Shown in pieces: positions 1 through 9,900 of a DNA stretch of 64,000 nucleotides; position 1 is the first letter of the stretch; the number at the start of each line of letters is the position of its first letter. This DNA comes from Paractinoplanes maris (GTDB taxonomy: Bacteria > Actinomycetota > Actinomycetes > Mycobacteriales > Micromonosporaceae): NCBI RefSeq assembly GCF_023544465.1, contig NZ_JALPVL010000014.1, forward strand, positions 186,001 to 250,000, given 5' to 3'. The notes beneath the pieces are model-generated. The model did no database searches. It saw only the letters and a program-made list of their open reading frames with translations, and had not been told where the DNA came from. A program made the position numbers and the translations under genes.

Positions 1-222
1 CTTCTCCACCTCGATCAGGCCGGCCTCCTCGAGCACGCTCAGATGCTTGGAGAGGTTGCCGGCGGTCAGCTCCAGCTGGGTCCGCAGATAGCCGAACTCG
101 ACGCGGCGCGCCTCGTGCGTGATGGTGAGGATTCCCAGCCGTACGCGTTGGTGCACCACCTCGTCGAGCCCGGTGACCGGATGCGCGGCACCGGTGCCCT
201 CGGCGCCGGCCACGGCGGTCAC
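1..222 (-). CDS. winged-helix transcriptional regulator, partial (3' end beyond window)
   Basis: The 74 visible codons read as a small winged-helix DNA-binding protein. They include LGILTITHEARRVEFGYLRT, a LTAGNLSKHLSVLEEAGLIEVEK-like recognition helix region, and the start of the wing. This is the pattern of the ArsR/MarR-like HTH_34 family that often controls a neighbouring membrane protein. The GTG start overlaps the stop of the upstream membrane protein gene as GTGA, so the two are translationally coupled. The C-terminus lies outside the window, so any effector region is unknown. Confidence 0.8.
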   Translation of the reverse strand, partial: MTAVAGAEGTGAAHPVTGLDEVVHQRVRLGILTITHEARRVEFGYLRTQLELTAGNLSKHLSVLEEAGLIEVEK

Positions 223-911
223 GGGCGTCGCCGGCGGGCCGCCCGGAAGCCGAGCGCACCCAGCAGCAGCACGACGCCGGCGATGACCTGCGGCACCGCC
301 ATCCCGGCCCGGATCCCGAAGTGCGGCGGCCCGAAACCGAAGTTCATCGGCAGCACCAGCAGCACGAGGGCCAGGTAGGCAAGCGTGAACAAGAGCAGTG
401 CGACATTGCGCTCCAACCAGGCCAGCACCAGCAAGGTGACTCCGATCATGCCCCACGGCATCACCAGGCGGTCGAGCACGAAATACCAGTACGGCAGCGG
501 ACCCTCGGGGATCGGGTGGTTCGCGAAATACACGGTCACCGCCACCCACGCGGCGGGGAAGACGACGGTCGAGGCGGCACCGGTGATCACGTACGGCATC
601 ACCCGGGTTCCCACCCCGCGCGCCCGCGCGGCCCGCACGTAGCAGACGGCAATGGCCGCGTAGGCCGCCACCATCGCCCACGGCCAGTAATAGAGCATGC
701 CGCGGCGGGCTAACTGGCAGCCGCCGTCGGGCAGGCAGTTGACCCACAGGCCGAACCAGTCGAACGGGATCGCGGCGAACGTCGCCACGGCCAGCACCAG
801 CAGGGCGGCCCACGTCATCCGCTGGTCGAGACGGACCCGGCGGGTGAGGGCGCGCAGGTCGGCCAGCACCCGGCGCGGATCGTCGGCGGCGGGCACCGAT
901 TCAGCGGTCAT
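219..911 (-). CDS. polytopic membrane protein of unknown function
   Basis: About 230 residues with roughly five or six hydrophobic segments. A short charged cytoplasmic N-terminus (RVLADLRALTRRVRLDQ) comes first and an Arg-rich tail ends the protein. I chose ATG at 911; a TTG seven codons upstream is possible but has no better ribosome binding site. It sits 32 nt after the lycopene cyclase stop and overlaps the regulator at 1-222, so it is probably the membrane partner of that regulator. I recognise no enzymatic motif. Confidence 0.75.
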   Translation of the reverse strand: MTAESVPAADDPRRVLADLRALTRRVRLDQRMTWAALLVLAVATFAAIPFDWFGLWVNCLPDGGCQLARRGMLYYWPWAMVAAYAAIAVCYVRAARARGVGTRVMPYVITGAASTVVFPAAWVAVTVYFANHPIPEGPLPYWYFVLDRLVMPWGMIGVTLLVLAWLERNVALLLFTLAYLALVLLVLPMNFGFGPPHFGIRAGMAVPQVIAGVVLLLGALGFRAARRRRP

Positions 912-943
912 GCCACTAGGTTTCCACAACAAACCAATTGGCG

Positions 944-2119
944 CTAGTGCAAACGCTGATGCAACCGGCTCACCGCATCACCCGCGGCAGCCCGCGTCAT
1001 CGGCAGCAACGGGCTCGACCCCATCATCACCAGATCCTCGCGCCACGAGGTCGCCCCGTCGAGGAAGCGCAGCACCCGCTCGGGCGGATTGCGGTCGAAC
1101 AACCGGTCGAAGAAGGCCACCCCGTCGACCAGCCCCCGGTCGAGAGCCCGCAACTGCACCGCGTCCATCCACCGGTGACGGGCCGGGTACGGCGGCTCCG
1201 GCAGCGGAGGCCGGCCCGCCCCGACCTCCCGGGCGATCTGCTCGGCCTGCCGCACCATCGCGGAGAAGGTGAACCCGGTCGACGGCCGGGTGGCGCCCCC
1301 CGCCGTGCCGAGCCGCACCACCCGCGGCGACGGCCGGGCGTCGAACACGCCGTCGGTCATCGGGATGACGCCGTCCTCGACCTCACGCACCCGCAGTGTC
1401 GTCAGGTCGAGACCGAGCAGCGCGGCGTAATCCCGCAGCGCGGCGTCATAGGCCTCGCCGGTCAGCACGGACGGGGAGAACTCGGTGTACTCGACCAGCG
1501 CGAACCGGTCGCTGACGGGCAGGACGTAGCCGAACGAGACGCCCTGAGCGGGTTGCGGCGTCCGGAAATCCATCAGGACGGCCCGGTCCGGGTCGAACAC
1601 CGGCCGGTCGGCCTCCAGCCACCAGCCGCGGAAGTGCTGCAACCAGTTCGTCCGCCCCGGCCGCCGCGGTGGCCGGGGCCGGGAGTCGAGCACCCAGGCC
1701 GCCCGGACGAGCGGAACACCGTCGGTCCCGGCGACGACGACGCGGTGGCCGTCATCGCGCAGATCCCCGGCCGGCGCGGTGATCCGGAGCGCGCCGAGAT
1801 GCTCCTCGGCCCGCCCGGCCAGCTCGTAGAGCGGTGCCGAGCGAAGCATGGCGTACCGCAACGGTGCCAGCGGCAGCACCCGGCGGCCGGCGGCGGTGAT
1901 CACATCGACCGCGTCCCAGCCGGCACTGAGCAACGGATCGAGCACACTGCCCGGCGTGCCCCAGAACGCCCACGTGCGGTCCTGCCCGCGCTTGCGCACG
2001 GGGTCGATGATCGCCACCCGTACGCCCGGCAGCGGCCGGCGACCGAGAGCGGCCAGCACCAGAGACGCGGCGCCGCCTCCCCCCACCAACGCCAGGTCGA
2101 CGTCCACCACAGAACTCAC
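944..2119 (-). CDS. crtY: lycopene beta-cyclase, CrtY type
   Basis: A 391-aa FAD/NAD(P)-binding protein of the CrtY lycopene cyclase family, which closes the psi-ends of lycopene to beta-ionone rings. The dinucleotide-binding motif VDLALVGGGGAASLVLAAL lies at about residues 8-25. The family signature GTAGGATRPSTGFTFSAM lies near residue 265, and a polar SFGYVLPVSDRFALVEYTEF segment occurs mid-protein. The GTG start at 2119 is 34 nt after an upstream membrane protein gene and the downstream gene follows after 32 nt, so this looks like one transcript. No phytoene synthase or desaturase lies alongside. A CrtU-like desaturase is found at 36490-38007. Confidence 0.85.
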   Translation of the reverse strand: MSSVVDVDLALVGGGGAASLVLAALGRRPLPGVRVAIIDPVRKRGQDRTWAFWGTPGSVLDPLLSAGWDAVDVITAAGRRVLPLAPLRYAMLRSAPLYELAGRAEEHLGALRITAPAGDLRDDGHRVVVAGTDGVPLVRAAWVLDSRPRPPRRPGRTNWLQHFRGWWLEADRPVFDPDRAVLMDFRTPQPAQGVSFGYVLPVSDRFALVEYTEFSPSVLTGEAYDAALRDYAALLGLDLTTLRVREVEDGVIPMTDGVFDARPSPRVVRLGTAGGATRPSTGFTFSAMVRQAEQIAREVGAGRPPLPEPPYPARHRWMDAVQLRALDRGLVDGVAFFDRLFDRNPPERVLRFLDGATSWREDLVMMGSSPLLPMTRAAAGDAVSRLHQRLH

Positions 2120-2153
2120 CCGGCCAGCCTCCCACGCCCACCCCTGCTCGGGC

Positions 2154-3080
2154 TCACCGAGCCCGGCGGTGCAGCCAGATCAGACCCGCTGTCACCAGCA
2201 GCGCGCCGACGCTCAGGTCGTAGCGGCCGCCGAGCCCGACCAGCACGTCGAGAGTCAGGAAGAAGCCGAGGATCCCGGTGACCACCCAGAGCCCGTCCCG
2301 GCCGCGCGCACCGGTCGTGGCGAGGCGCCGGACGATCAGCACACCGGTCACCAGCGGGAGCAGGGTCAGGGCGAGACCGGCCGGCCACGCCAGCCCGGTC
2401 GACGGGACCGCGTAGACCAGGACGAAGTGCGAACCGGTGCACACGAAGGCCACGACGCCGAGCACCCGCGGCCGGGGGCGACGCGCCGGCGCCCGGGTGA
2501 CGCGGGACGGCCTGCGACCGTGGAGCCACGCGGCCGCCACCAGCAGCACGGCGATGCCGATGGCCGCGAGCGTGGGGCCGACCGGCGGCCGCACGAACTC
2601 CTCGTAGGTGACGAACAGCGCGCCGAGCATCGCGACGGCGGGCACGATCAGAGCCCACGGCCGGACCCAGGCTCGATCACGATCGCCGGGGAAGAGCCAC
2701 TCGACGATCAGGACGGTGGCGCCGACGCTCACCGCGGCGTGGAAGGCGGTGAGGTGCGTGGCCAGCAACAGGCTGGTCTCGCCGGCCCGGGCGTAGTCGC
2801 CGACACCGGTGTCGCTGGCGTAGGCGGGGTCGAACCAGAAACGATCGACCAGGGCTTCCTCGTAGATGCCGTACGCGGCACCGAGCAACAGCAACCCGGT
2901 CAGTCCGGAGCCCCACCGGTGGGCCGCCTCGCGGCACAGCAGGGCGCCGCTTCCGTAGAGCGCGGTGAACAGGGCGAAGTTCCACGGCAGCAGCAGGTCG
3001 AGCGGAGGCGTGGCCGTCGACAGCATCTCGCCCAGGACCGGCGCCACGACCAGCACCGCGAGTACGGGACGCCAGGTCAT
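2154..3080 (-). CDS. multi-pass membrane protein of unknown function
   Basis: A 308-aa integral membrane protein with about nine hydrophobic segments and short loops. ATG at 3080 is preceded by GGTGAGG. A YEEALVDRFWFDP segment and a later YEEF look faintly like intramembrane metalloprotease acid residues, but the spacing does not match the CPBP EExxxR motif and I do not assign that function. It is the first gene of the crtY operon. A role in carotenoid placement or membrane organisation is a guess from position only. Confidence 0.75.
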   Translation of the reverse strand: MTWRPVLAVLVVAPVLGEMLSTATPPLDLLLPWNFALFTALYGSGALLCREAAHRWGSGLTGLLLLGAAYGIYEEALVDRFWFDPAYASDTGVGDYARAGETSLLLATHLTAFHAAVSVGATVLIVEWLFPGDRDRAWVRPWALIVPAVAMLGALFVTYEEFVRPPVGPTLAAIGIAVLLVAAAWLHGRRPSRVTRAPARRPRPRVLGVVAFVCTGSHFVLVYAVPSTGLAWPAGLALTLLPLVTGVLIVRRLATTGARGRDGLWVVTGILGFFLTLDVLVGLGGRYDLSVGALLVTAGLIWLHRRAR

Positions 3081-3148
3081 GCCTCACCCGACCACGCGGC
3101 CACCGGCGCCGGCTACCGACCAAAGGTGAGGTCCGCGGGTCGAAAGTA

Positions 3149-3182
3149 GGCGGTGACCTCCCGGGGAGAGGAGGTCACCGCC
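3149..3182 (-). terminator. intrinsic-type hairpin after LPXTG protein gene
   Basis: A perfect 13-bp inverted repeat (GGCGGTGACCTCC / GGAGGTCACCGCC) with an 8-nt loop starts 8 bp after the LPXTG-protein stop. There is no T-run, as is usual in high-GC actinomycetes. Confidence 0.75.
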
Positions 3183-3189
3183 CGCTGGA

Positions 3190-4737
3190 TCAGGCCTCGA
3201 AGCGGGTGCGGCGGCGCCGCATCAGGACGAAGCCGAGGGCACCGCCGAGCACCAGCACGGCGCCGGCCGCGCCGATCGCCGCGGTCTGGGTGCCGGTGAC
3301 CGGCAGGCCACCGCCGCCGCCCTCGCCGCCGCTGCCCTCGTCACCCGCGCCGGCGACCGGGTTGATGACGATCGCCGCGGCGTCGTTCTTCTTGTTGGTG
3401 TCCTTGTTGAACCGCTCGCACTGGCACGGCGGGTTGACCTCGACGAGCCCCTTGGCGTTGGTGACGTCGGCGGTCAGCTGGACGTCGAACTTCCACAGCA
3501 CAGTCGTCTTGGCCGGGAACAGCGAAGCGCTGTAGCAGACGTACTGCACGGCCTTGGGGTTTGTCTTGACGCTGTCGTCCTCGGCCTTGGCGCAGCCCTT
3601 GGGCACGGTGACGACCTTGGTCTTGGCCGGGATGGTGACGATGACCGTGGCCGCGTTCGCGCCCGAGCGGCTCGAGTCCACCGTGGCCGGACCGTTGTTG
3701 CGGGTGCCGACCGGCAGCGACACCGTGTCGCCCTCGGCGCCCTGGGCGGTCGCGCCGACCGCGACGAAGTCGGTGCCCTGCTTGCCGAGGACGCGGACTT
3801 CCAGGTTCTGCCAGTTGTTGTCCAGGTCGATGTCGGTCTGCTGCGCGGCCCGCAGCGTCGTCAGCGCGGTCAGCCCGAGCGCGCCGCCCTTGCCTTTGGC
3901 CCCCGGGCCCTCGTATCCGTTGTCGGCCAGGAACTTGAGCCGCTCCTGGAAGTCGTCGCCGGTCAGCCACTGGAACTCGCCGTAGGCGCCGCCCGGCGCG
4001 GCCGTGCCCGCCCGCAGCTTGTACGGCAGGGTGGTCTGGTAGGTCGCGCCCGGCTGCAGATCCTGGTCGAACACGCAGGCGTTGACCTGACCGTCGCCGT
4101 ACCAGCAGTTCGAGAACTGCTTGGGTGAGGTGAAGGCGTAGTCGGTGTTGAAGCTGATCGCCACACCGTGCACGACCTTGTCGCCGGTGTTGCGCACCTG
4201 CAGCTTGGCGTCGAAGCCGGCGCCGAGCTTGACGCTGACCTTCGCCCCCTTGCCGGCCGCGAGGTCGACCCCCTCGGCGACGGTCACGCCGGCCGACGAG
4301 GTGATCGTCTCGAGCCCGTCGGCGGTGAGGACCGTGGTGAGCTTGCCGGTCTTGCCCAGCGCGGACTTCGGCGCGGCCAGCAGCGCCTCGAAGTAACCGG
4401 CCGCACCGTCCGGGCCGAGCTCGAACTCGTACGGCATGGTGCAGGTGAGCTTGGCCGGGCCGGCCTGCTCGCAGTCGCCGAACTCGCCGTTCTTGAGCTG
4501 GGCGCCACCCAGGTCGCCGGAGAGCTCGAAGGTCATCGTGGCGTTGCTGAACGTCGTGTCCTGGTTGGCGTACAGGATCGGCGAGACCACGATGTCGGCG
4601 CCGGCCGCGACGGTGACGTCGGACAGCACAACCTCGACGGAGGGGGCGGCAGCGGATGCGGGGGCGGCGAAGGCGAACGCCGCGGCAGCGACAGCGGCGG
4701 CGCCGAAGGGCAAGCGCCGGCCGAGAGAGCGGTACAT
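3190..4737 (-). CDS. LPXTG-anchored (sortase substrate) surface protein
   Basis: A 515-aa secreted protein. A signal peptide (residues 1-30, Arg-rich n-region, ending in APASA) is followed by Ig/DUF11-like beta-rich repeats, for example NTGDKVVHGVAI and NNGPATVDSSRSG. A Gly-rich spacer leads to LPVTG at about 478-482, then a hydrophobic helix and an RRRRTRFEA tail. This is the standard sortase sorting signal, so the protein should be covalently anchored to peptidoglycan. Cysteines occur in pairs (CEQAG/CTMPYEF, CWYGDGQVNACVF), suggesting disulfides. I chose ATG at 4737 because GGGAGG lies about 10 nt upstream; an in-frame start at 4785 lacks one. No sortase gene is in the window. Confidence 0.88.
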   Translation of the reverse strand: MYRSLGRRLPFGAAAVAAAAFAFAAPASAAAPSVEVVLSDVTVAAGADIVVSPILYANQDTTFSNATMTFELSGDLGGAQLKNGEFGDCEQAGPAKLTCTMPYEFELGPDGAAGYFEALLAAPKSALGKTGKLTTVLTADGLETITSSAGVTVAEGVDLAAGKGAKVSVKLGAGFDAKLQVRNTGDKVVHGVAISFNTDYAFTSPKQFSNCWYGDGQVNACVFDQDLQPGATYQTTLPYKLRAGTAAPGGAYGEFQWLTGDDFQERLKFLADNGYEGPGAKGKGGALGLTALTTLRAAQQTDIDLDNNWQNLEVRVLGKQGTDFVAVGATAQGAEGDTVSLPVGTRNNGPATVDSSRSGANAATVIVTIPAKTKVVTVPKGCAKAEDDSVKTNPKAVQYVCYSASLFPAKTTVLWKFDVQLTADVTNAKGLVEVNPPCQCERFNKDTNKKNDAAAIVINPVAGAGDEGSGGEGGGGGLPVTGTQTAAIGAAGAVLVLGGALGFVLMRRRRTRFEA

Positions 4738-4861
4738 GTAGAGGGGCCTCCCGTGAATTGCTCCGGTCTGGAGCCGACGCAGCATAGATGTCCCTCGAAT
4801 CTGCTCGCTGCCCGGTGGGAACGTTTCCGTTCCGTCGTGACCTGATCGAGATCTTGGCGCC

Positions 4862-6610
4862 TCAGCTGGTTTCGATGTCGGCGGCCAGCAACGCCGCGGT
4901 CTCCCGGTCGCCGGGCCGGTCGCTGTGCCGCAGGGCGCGGACGGTCATCTCGCGCATCCCGGTGCGCGACGCCAGGCGCCGCAAAGCGTCGGCCCAGACC
5001 CCGGTGCCGGGGTGCCCGTGCCGGTGGCCGAGCTCGCACTGGGTGGCGAGAATGTGCGCGTCGAGCCAGACATACGGGTCGGCCAGCCGGTTCGACCGGG
5101 TGCGGGCGTCGGCCAGCAGGTCGAAGGCCCGGCCGGTGTCCCCCGCCGCCTCGGCGACGAGCGCCAGAGATCGGGCGGCCATCCCCTCCCAGCACGGGTC
5201 GCCGATCTGGCAGGCGCGGGCGAAGGCCTGCTGGAGGACGCGGGCGGCGGCGCCCGGGTCGGCCGAGGCCAGGTGGACCTCGCCCCGCAGAGCCTGCGGC
5301 CACGGCAGGAACGCCAGCCAGTGGTCGCGCTCGGCGACCCGGATCGACTCGTCGAGCCGCGCGGCGGCCGGGGTCAGCTCGCCGGTGAGCAGATGCACCC
5401 GGCCCAGCATGGACAGGGCGTACGCCTCGGTGCGCGCGTCGCCGGCCAGCCCGATCGCCCGGTCGAGGTGGGCTCTGGCCCGCGGATAGAACGCGCGATC
5501 GCTCTGGACCGAGCCGAGGTAGGTGCTCACCCGGGCGGTGATCGCGGGCGAGCCACCGGCGACGGCCAGCGCGTCGGTCAGCCATCGTTCGGCGCGGTCG
5601 TAGCGGGCGCGCAGGAAGTCGACGTACCCGATCTCGGCCCGGGCCCGCGCCGCCGCCGCCCGATCGCCGGTGGCGCAGGCGATGCGGTCGGCCTCGTGCA
5701 AGGTGGCCAGGCCCTCCTCGTCCAGGCCGCGCAGCGAATGGATCAGCGCCTCGGCCAGCCGGAGCCGGGCCGCGAGCCGCCACCGGTCCGACCCCGCCCG
5801 GTCGGCCAGCCGGACGGCGGTCCGCAGCGACCGTACGCCGGACTCGACCGACCCCGCGGCGACCGCCGCCGCCCCGGACTCGGCGATCGCCTCGAGCGAG
5901 GCGTCGTCGGCGACGACGTCACGCTCCTGGCGGGACTCGCGCATCGCCGTCTCCACGGCGATGCCCGGCCGGACGCCGAGTTCCTTCGCGAACAGCCCGG
6001 TGACCGCCGCGTACTGCTTCTCGGCCGCCCGGTCGTCGCCGGCCAGCCGGTACAGGCGGATCACCAGGGCCTGGTGGTTCTCGTCGAGCGGGTTCATCCC
6101 GGCCGCCCGCACCGCGAGCGTGCGAGCCGCCTCGAGGTCGCCCGCGGCCAGCCGCCCCAGCGCCGCCTCGTGCAGGATCGCCTCGGCCGCGGCGGCGATC
6201 CGGCGCCGCTCCGAGAGCAGCCACGACTCGAACGCGGCCGAGCCCCGGACCGCGATGCCGTCGAGCAGGTCCGCGCCCAGGCCCGGCAGGTCGACCGCGG
6301 CCGTCCACGAGCCGTGGCGGAGAACGTCGACGTCGACCACCGCGCCGGGCGGGAGGCGCAGGACGACCGGGTCGCCGTCGACCTCCACGCCCAGGCAGCG
6401 GCGGATCTCGGCCAGCCCCCAGCGCAGGGCCCGCAGCGGGTCGTCGGCCTCGGCGTAGAGGAGACCGGCCAACCGGCTGCGGGCCTGGGGTCGTTCACTG
6501 AGCACGAGACAGGCCAGCAGGGCCCAGCTCTTGCGGCTGCGGACCTGATAGGACAGGCCGTCGGACCGGTCGACCCACGGGGAGCCGAGCAGGTGCACCG
6601 TGAGATCCAC
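4862..6610 (-). CDS. BTAD (SARP-like) transcriptional regulator with TPR region
   Basis: A 582-aa regulator. The N-terminal winged helix (residues 1-90, with SRKSWALLACLVLSERPQARSRLAGLLY) is OmpR-like. It is followed by a bacterial transcriptional activation domain to about residue 240 (helical repeats ending FAKELGVRPGIAVETAMRE). The rest is TPR-like helical repeats. Unlike the AfsR-type protein at 6962-10000 it has no NB-ARC P-loop. GTG at 6610 has an excellent GAGGAGG 6 nt upstream and is 13 nt after the DUF4242 gene stop, so the two are probably cotranscribed. The regulated target is not evident. Confidence 0.85.
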   Translation of the reverse strand: MDLTVHLLGSPWVDRSDGLSYQVRSRKSWALLACLVLSERPQARSRLAGLLYAEADDPLRALRWGLAEIRRCLGVEVDGDPVVLRLPPGAVVDVDVLRHGSWTAAVDLPGLGADLLDGIAVRGSAAFESWLLSERRRIAAAAEAILHEAALGRLAAGDLEAARTLAVRAAGMNPLDENHQALVIRLYRLAGDDRAAEKQYAAVTGLFAKELGVRPGIAVETAMRESRQERDVVADDASLEAIAESGAAAVAAGSVESGVRSLRTAVRLADRAGSDRWRLAARLRLAEALIHSLRGLDEEGLATLHEADRIACATGDRAAAARARAEIGYVDFLRARYDRAERWLTDALAVAGGSPAITARVSTYLGSVQSDRAFYPRARAHLDRAIGLAGDARTEAYALSMLGRVHLLTGELTPAAARLDESIRVAERDHWLAFLPWPQALRGEVHLASADPGAAARVLQQAFARACQIGDPCWEGMAARSLALVAEAAGDTGRAFDLLADARTRSNRLADPYVWLDAHILATQCELGHRHGHPGTGVWADALRRLASRTGMREMTVRALRHSDRPGDRETAALLAADIETS

Positions 6611-6623
6611 CGGTCCTCCTCTC

Positions 6624-6875
6624 TCAGCCCTGGGCGCTGATCGGATAGATCTCGTCGGCGACCAGACCGTGGGCCTCGCGGTGCACGGTGTTGGCCGCTT
6701 CCGCGTCGGGCGCCTCGACGAGGCAGAAGATCTTCCCGGCCTCCTCGTCCACCCAGTACTTCAAGTAGTTGACCCCATGAGGACCCTGGGTGGCCAGATC
6801 GGCCTGGTGCGCGGCGGCGACGTCGCTCGCCGCCACGCCACCCTCGACATTGTGGACATCCATGTAAACGGGCAT
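6624..6875 (-). CDS. DUF4242 protein, SCO4226-like (possible nickel-binding)
   Basis: An 83-aa protein with the DUF4242 pattern: MPVYMDVHNVEGG at the start, then AHQADLATQGPHGVNYLKYW, FCLVEAPDAEAANTVHREAHG and a short tail. Streptomyces coelicolor SCO4226, the family's best known member, binds nickel through His/Glu residues. The corresponding His residues here are in AAHQAD and HREAHG. ATG at 6875 is preceded by AGGAG. The gene is sandwiched between two BTAD regulators and shares a likely transcript with the one at 4862-6610. It may act as a small ligand sensor or sequestering partner, which is inference. Confidence 0.82.
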   Translation of the reverse strand: MPVYMDVHNVEGGVAASDVAAAHQADLATQGPHGVNYLKYWVDEEAGKIFCLVEAPDAEAANTVHREAHGLVADEIYPISAQG

Positions 6876-6940
6876 TTCCTGCTCCTGACTGCGGCGTCCC
6901 GGGCGATCCCGGGCTCAGCAGTCAGCAGACAGCGCCCCTG

Positions 6941-6960
6941 TTTGACGCGGCGTTTGACGC
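6941..6960 (-). promoter_or_regulatory. direct repeat TTTGACGC x2 upstream of DUF4242-BTAD operon
   Basis: Two exact copies of TTTGACGC start at 6941 and 6953 (12-bp period), just past the stop of the AfsR-type gene and about 65 bp upstream of the DUF4242 start. SARP proteins usually bind short direct repeats with a period near one helical turn. The spacing here is one base longer than the classical 11, so a SARP site is possible but unproven. Confidence 0.35.
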
Positions 6961-6961
6961 C

Positions 6962-9900
6962 TCAAGGTCCCAGGCGACTTCGCAGCCGTACGCCGATGGT
7001 GGGCTCGGTGCGGTCGATGAGCCGCGTCGCCCGCACCCGGCTGGCGGCAGCGCCCGCTTCGTCCCCGAGGGCCTGCTGGGCCTCGCCGAGCGAGATCAGC
7101 GCGTAAGCCTCATGCACCAGGCTGCCGACCGCCCGGAACTTCCCGGCCGCCGGCCGCAGCGCCTCGGCCGCCCGCTCGTGGTCGTCCCGGAGGGTCGCCA
7201 GTTCGGCCTCCACGGTCAGCGCATGGCCTTCGGCGAGCGCGTCGCGGGCCGCCGCGGCACGCTCCCGGGCGACTTCCAGCAGCGCGCTCGCGGCATCCGG
7301 CGCCCCGTGCAGCAGCTCGGCCCGAGCCTGTTCGACCAGGATGTGCGCCTCCCCGCCGGCGTCACCGGCCGCGTGGGCGACGGCGAGGGCCTCCCGGAGC
7401 ACGACGCCCGCCGATTCGCGGTCACCGGTCTCCAGCTGGGCCTGACCGGTGCGGTAGAGCACCTGGGCCACCACCCGGGGCTTGTTGCTGGCCCGGGCGA
7501 AGCCGATCGCCTCGGCCAGCAACCGCAGCGCTGTGCCGGGCTCCCCGTGCAGCCGGTGGATCGAGGCCAGGATCTGCAGGATGTAGGCGACCTCACCGTC
7601 GTGCTGCAGCGCGCGGGTCATCTCGAGGGCCCGGGAGAACAACCGCATGGCGGTGGTGGTCCGGCCGTGCAGATACGCCACGAAGCCCTGCGCCCGCACC
7701 GCCACGGCCACCCCCGGCCGGTCGTCGAGCTCCCGGAACAGGGTTTCGGCCCGGGTCAGGTCCCGCAGCGCGCTGTCCGGGTCGGGAACATCGGCCACAT
7801 CGGTGCGCAGGGCGAACAGCATGACGGCCTCGCCCCGCCGGTCGCCGGTGCGCCGGGCGGTGTCGAGCGCGACGGTCAGCACGGCGTGGGCGTCGTCGTG
7901 ATAGGCCCGCAGGCTCAGGAACGGCTGGACGGCCTTGGCCAGGTCGTGGCACAGCTCGGACCGATCGGCCCGCGCCGCCTGGTGCACCGCGGCCACCAGG
8001 ACCGGGCGCTCCTGCTCCAGCCAGGCCATCGGATCGGCGGTCACCGCGTCGAGGAGCATCGGCGGTGGTGACCAGGCCGGCGTCCGGCCAGGGTCGGACA
8101 GCACGCCGGCCGCCATCTCCGGCCCGGTGGCGGCCCGGGTCAGCGCCAGCACCGCGTCCAGCATGCGCCGCAGAGCCGTATCGGCCTCACCCGGCGGCTC
8201 GTCGGCGGCCAGCCGCTGCCGGGCGAAACCCCGCACCAGATCGTGGAACCGATAGTGGGTGAGCAGGCCGCGCGCCGGGAGGATCGGCTGAACGAGTTGA
8301 GCGTCGACCAGCTCGTCCAGCGGCTCCTGGGCCGGGTCGATCGAGGTGCCGAGCAGCGCCGCCGCGGTCCAGCCGGAGAAGACATGGGCGTCCGAGATCG
8401 CCAGCAACCGGAACAGCCGGCGGGCCGGGTCGCTGAGCGCGTCGTGGTTGAGGCTGATGCTGGCCCGGATCGCCATCCCGCCGTGGACCAGCTCGTCCAG
8501 CCGGCGCTCCTCGTCGACCAGGCGGACGGCCATCTGCCGTACGGTCCAGTGCGGCCTCAGGGCCAGCCGCGCCCCGGCGATGCGCAGCGCCAGCGGCAGA
8601 TAGCCGCACTGCTCGGCCAGGGTCCGGGCGACCGCCGCCTCCTGACCGACCCGGTCGCCGCCGACCACCCGGCCCAGCAGTTCCAGCGACTGCTCGGGCG
8701 AGAACCGGCCCAGGTCGACGACGGTGGCCGCGGCCAGCCCGGCCAGCCGGCGCCGGCTGGTGACCAGCACCGCGCACGACGTGCTGCCCGGCAGCAGCGG
8801 CAGCACGTCCTGCTCGCGGCCCACGTCGTCGAGCACGATCAGCACCCGCCGGTCGGCCAGCAAGGCGCGGAACAGCCCCGCCCGCTCGTCGGTGCCGCCG
8901 GGGATGTCGCCGCCGTGCACCCCGAGCAGGCGCAGAAAGCGCTCGAGGATCGCCCCCGCCTCGACCGGGCGCGGGCCACCGGCGTGCAGGCCGGCGAAGA
9001 GCTGCCCGTCGGGGAACCGGTCGGCCAGCTCGTGCGCGGCGTGCACCGCGAGCGTCGTCTTGCCCATCCCGGCCCGGCCGGCGATGGCGACGATCGGCAC
9101 GGCCAGCCGGCCACCGCCGCCTTCACCCAGGGCGAGCCGGATCGCCGTCAGGTCGGCATCGCGTCCGGTGAAGTCGGCAACCGTGGCCGGCAGCGTCCTC
9201 GGGGCCGGCGGCCGGATCTCCACGGTGGACGACGGGCGGGGGCGGGCGTCCGGCGCCTGCCCGCGCAGCACCGCCAAGTAGGCATCGGTCAGCATCGGCG
9301 AGGGGTCGGCGCCGAGCTCGTCGGCCAGGATCCGTCGCGCGTCGGCATAGGCGGCCAGCGCCTCGGCCGGACGGCCGGCCCGGGCCAGCGCGCTGATCAG
9401 CTGGGCCTGCAGCCGCTCGCGCAGCGGATGCTCGGCCACCAGCTCTCGCAGCTCGGCCACCAGCCGCCCGGCGCCGCCGCACCGCAGGTCGGCCTCGATC
9501 CGGTCCTCCAGCGCGGCGACCCGCATCTCCTGCAGCCGGACGATGAGCGGCCCGGCGAACGAGGCGGCACCGACATCGGCCAGGGCCGGCCCGCGCCACA
9601 GGTCCAGGGCCTCGCGCAGCACCGCCGCGGCCCGGGTGTGGTCGCCCGCGTCCAGGGCGGCTCGCCCGGCCCGGGCCAGCCGCACGAACCGGTGGACGTC
9701 GACCTCGTCGGGGTCGCCACCGAAGCGGTAGCCGACCGGGTCGGACGCGACGGCGTCGCCGACCAGCCCGCGCAGCCGGGCCACCTGTGACCGCAGCGCG
9801 TTGACGGCACCGTCCGGCGGCTGGTCCCCATAGACGCCGTCGATGAGCCGCTCGACCGTGACGGCCTGACCGGCGCCGGCCAGCAGCAGGGCGAACAGCG

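Noticed and set aside
2154-3080. CPBP/CAAX-type intramembrane protease assignment for the membrane protein
   Set aside because: EEALVDR has four residues between EE and R instead of three and the second and third family motifs are not seen.
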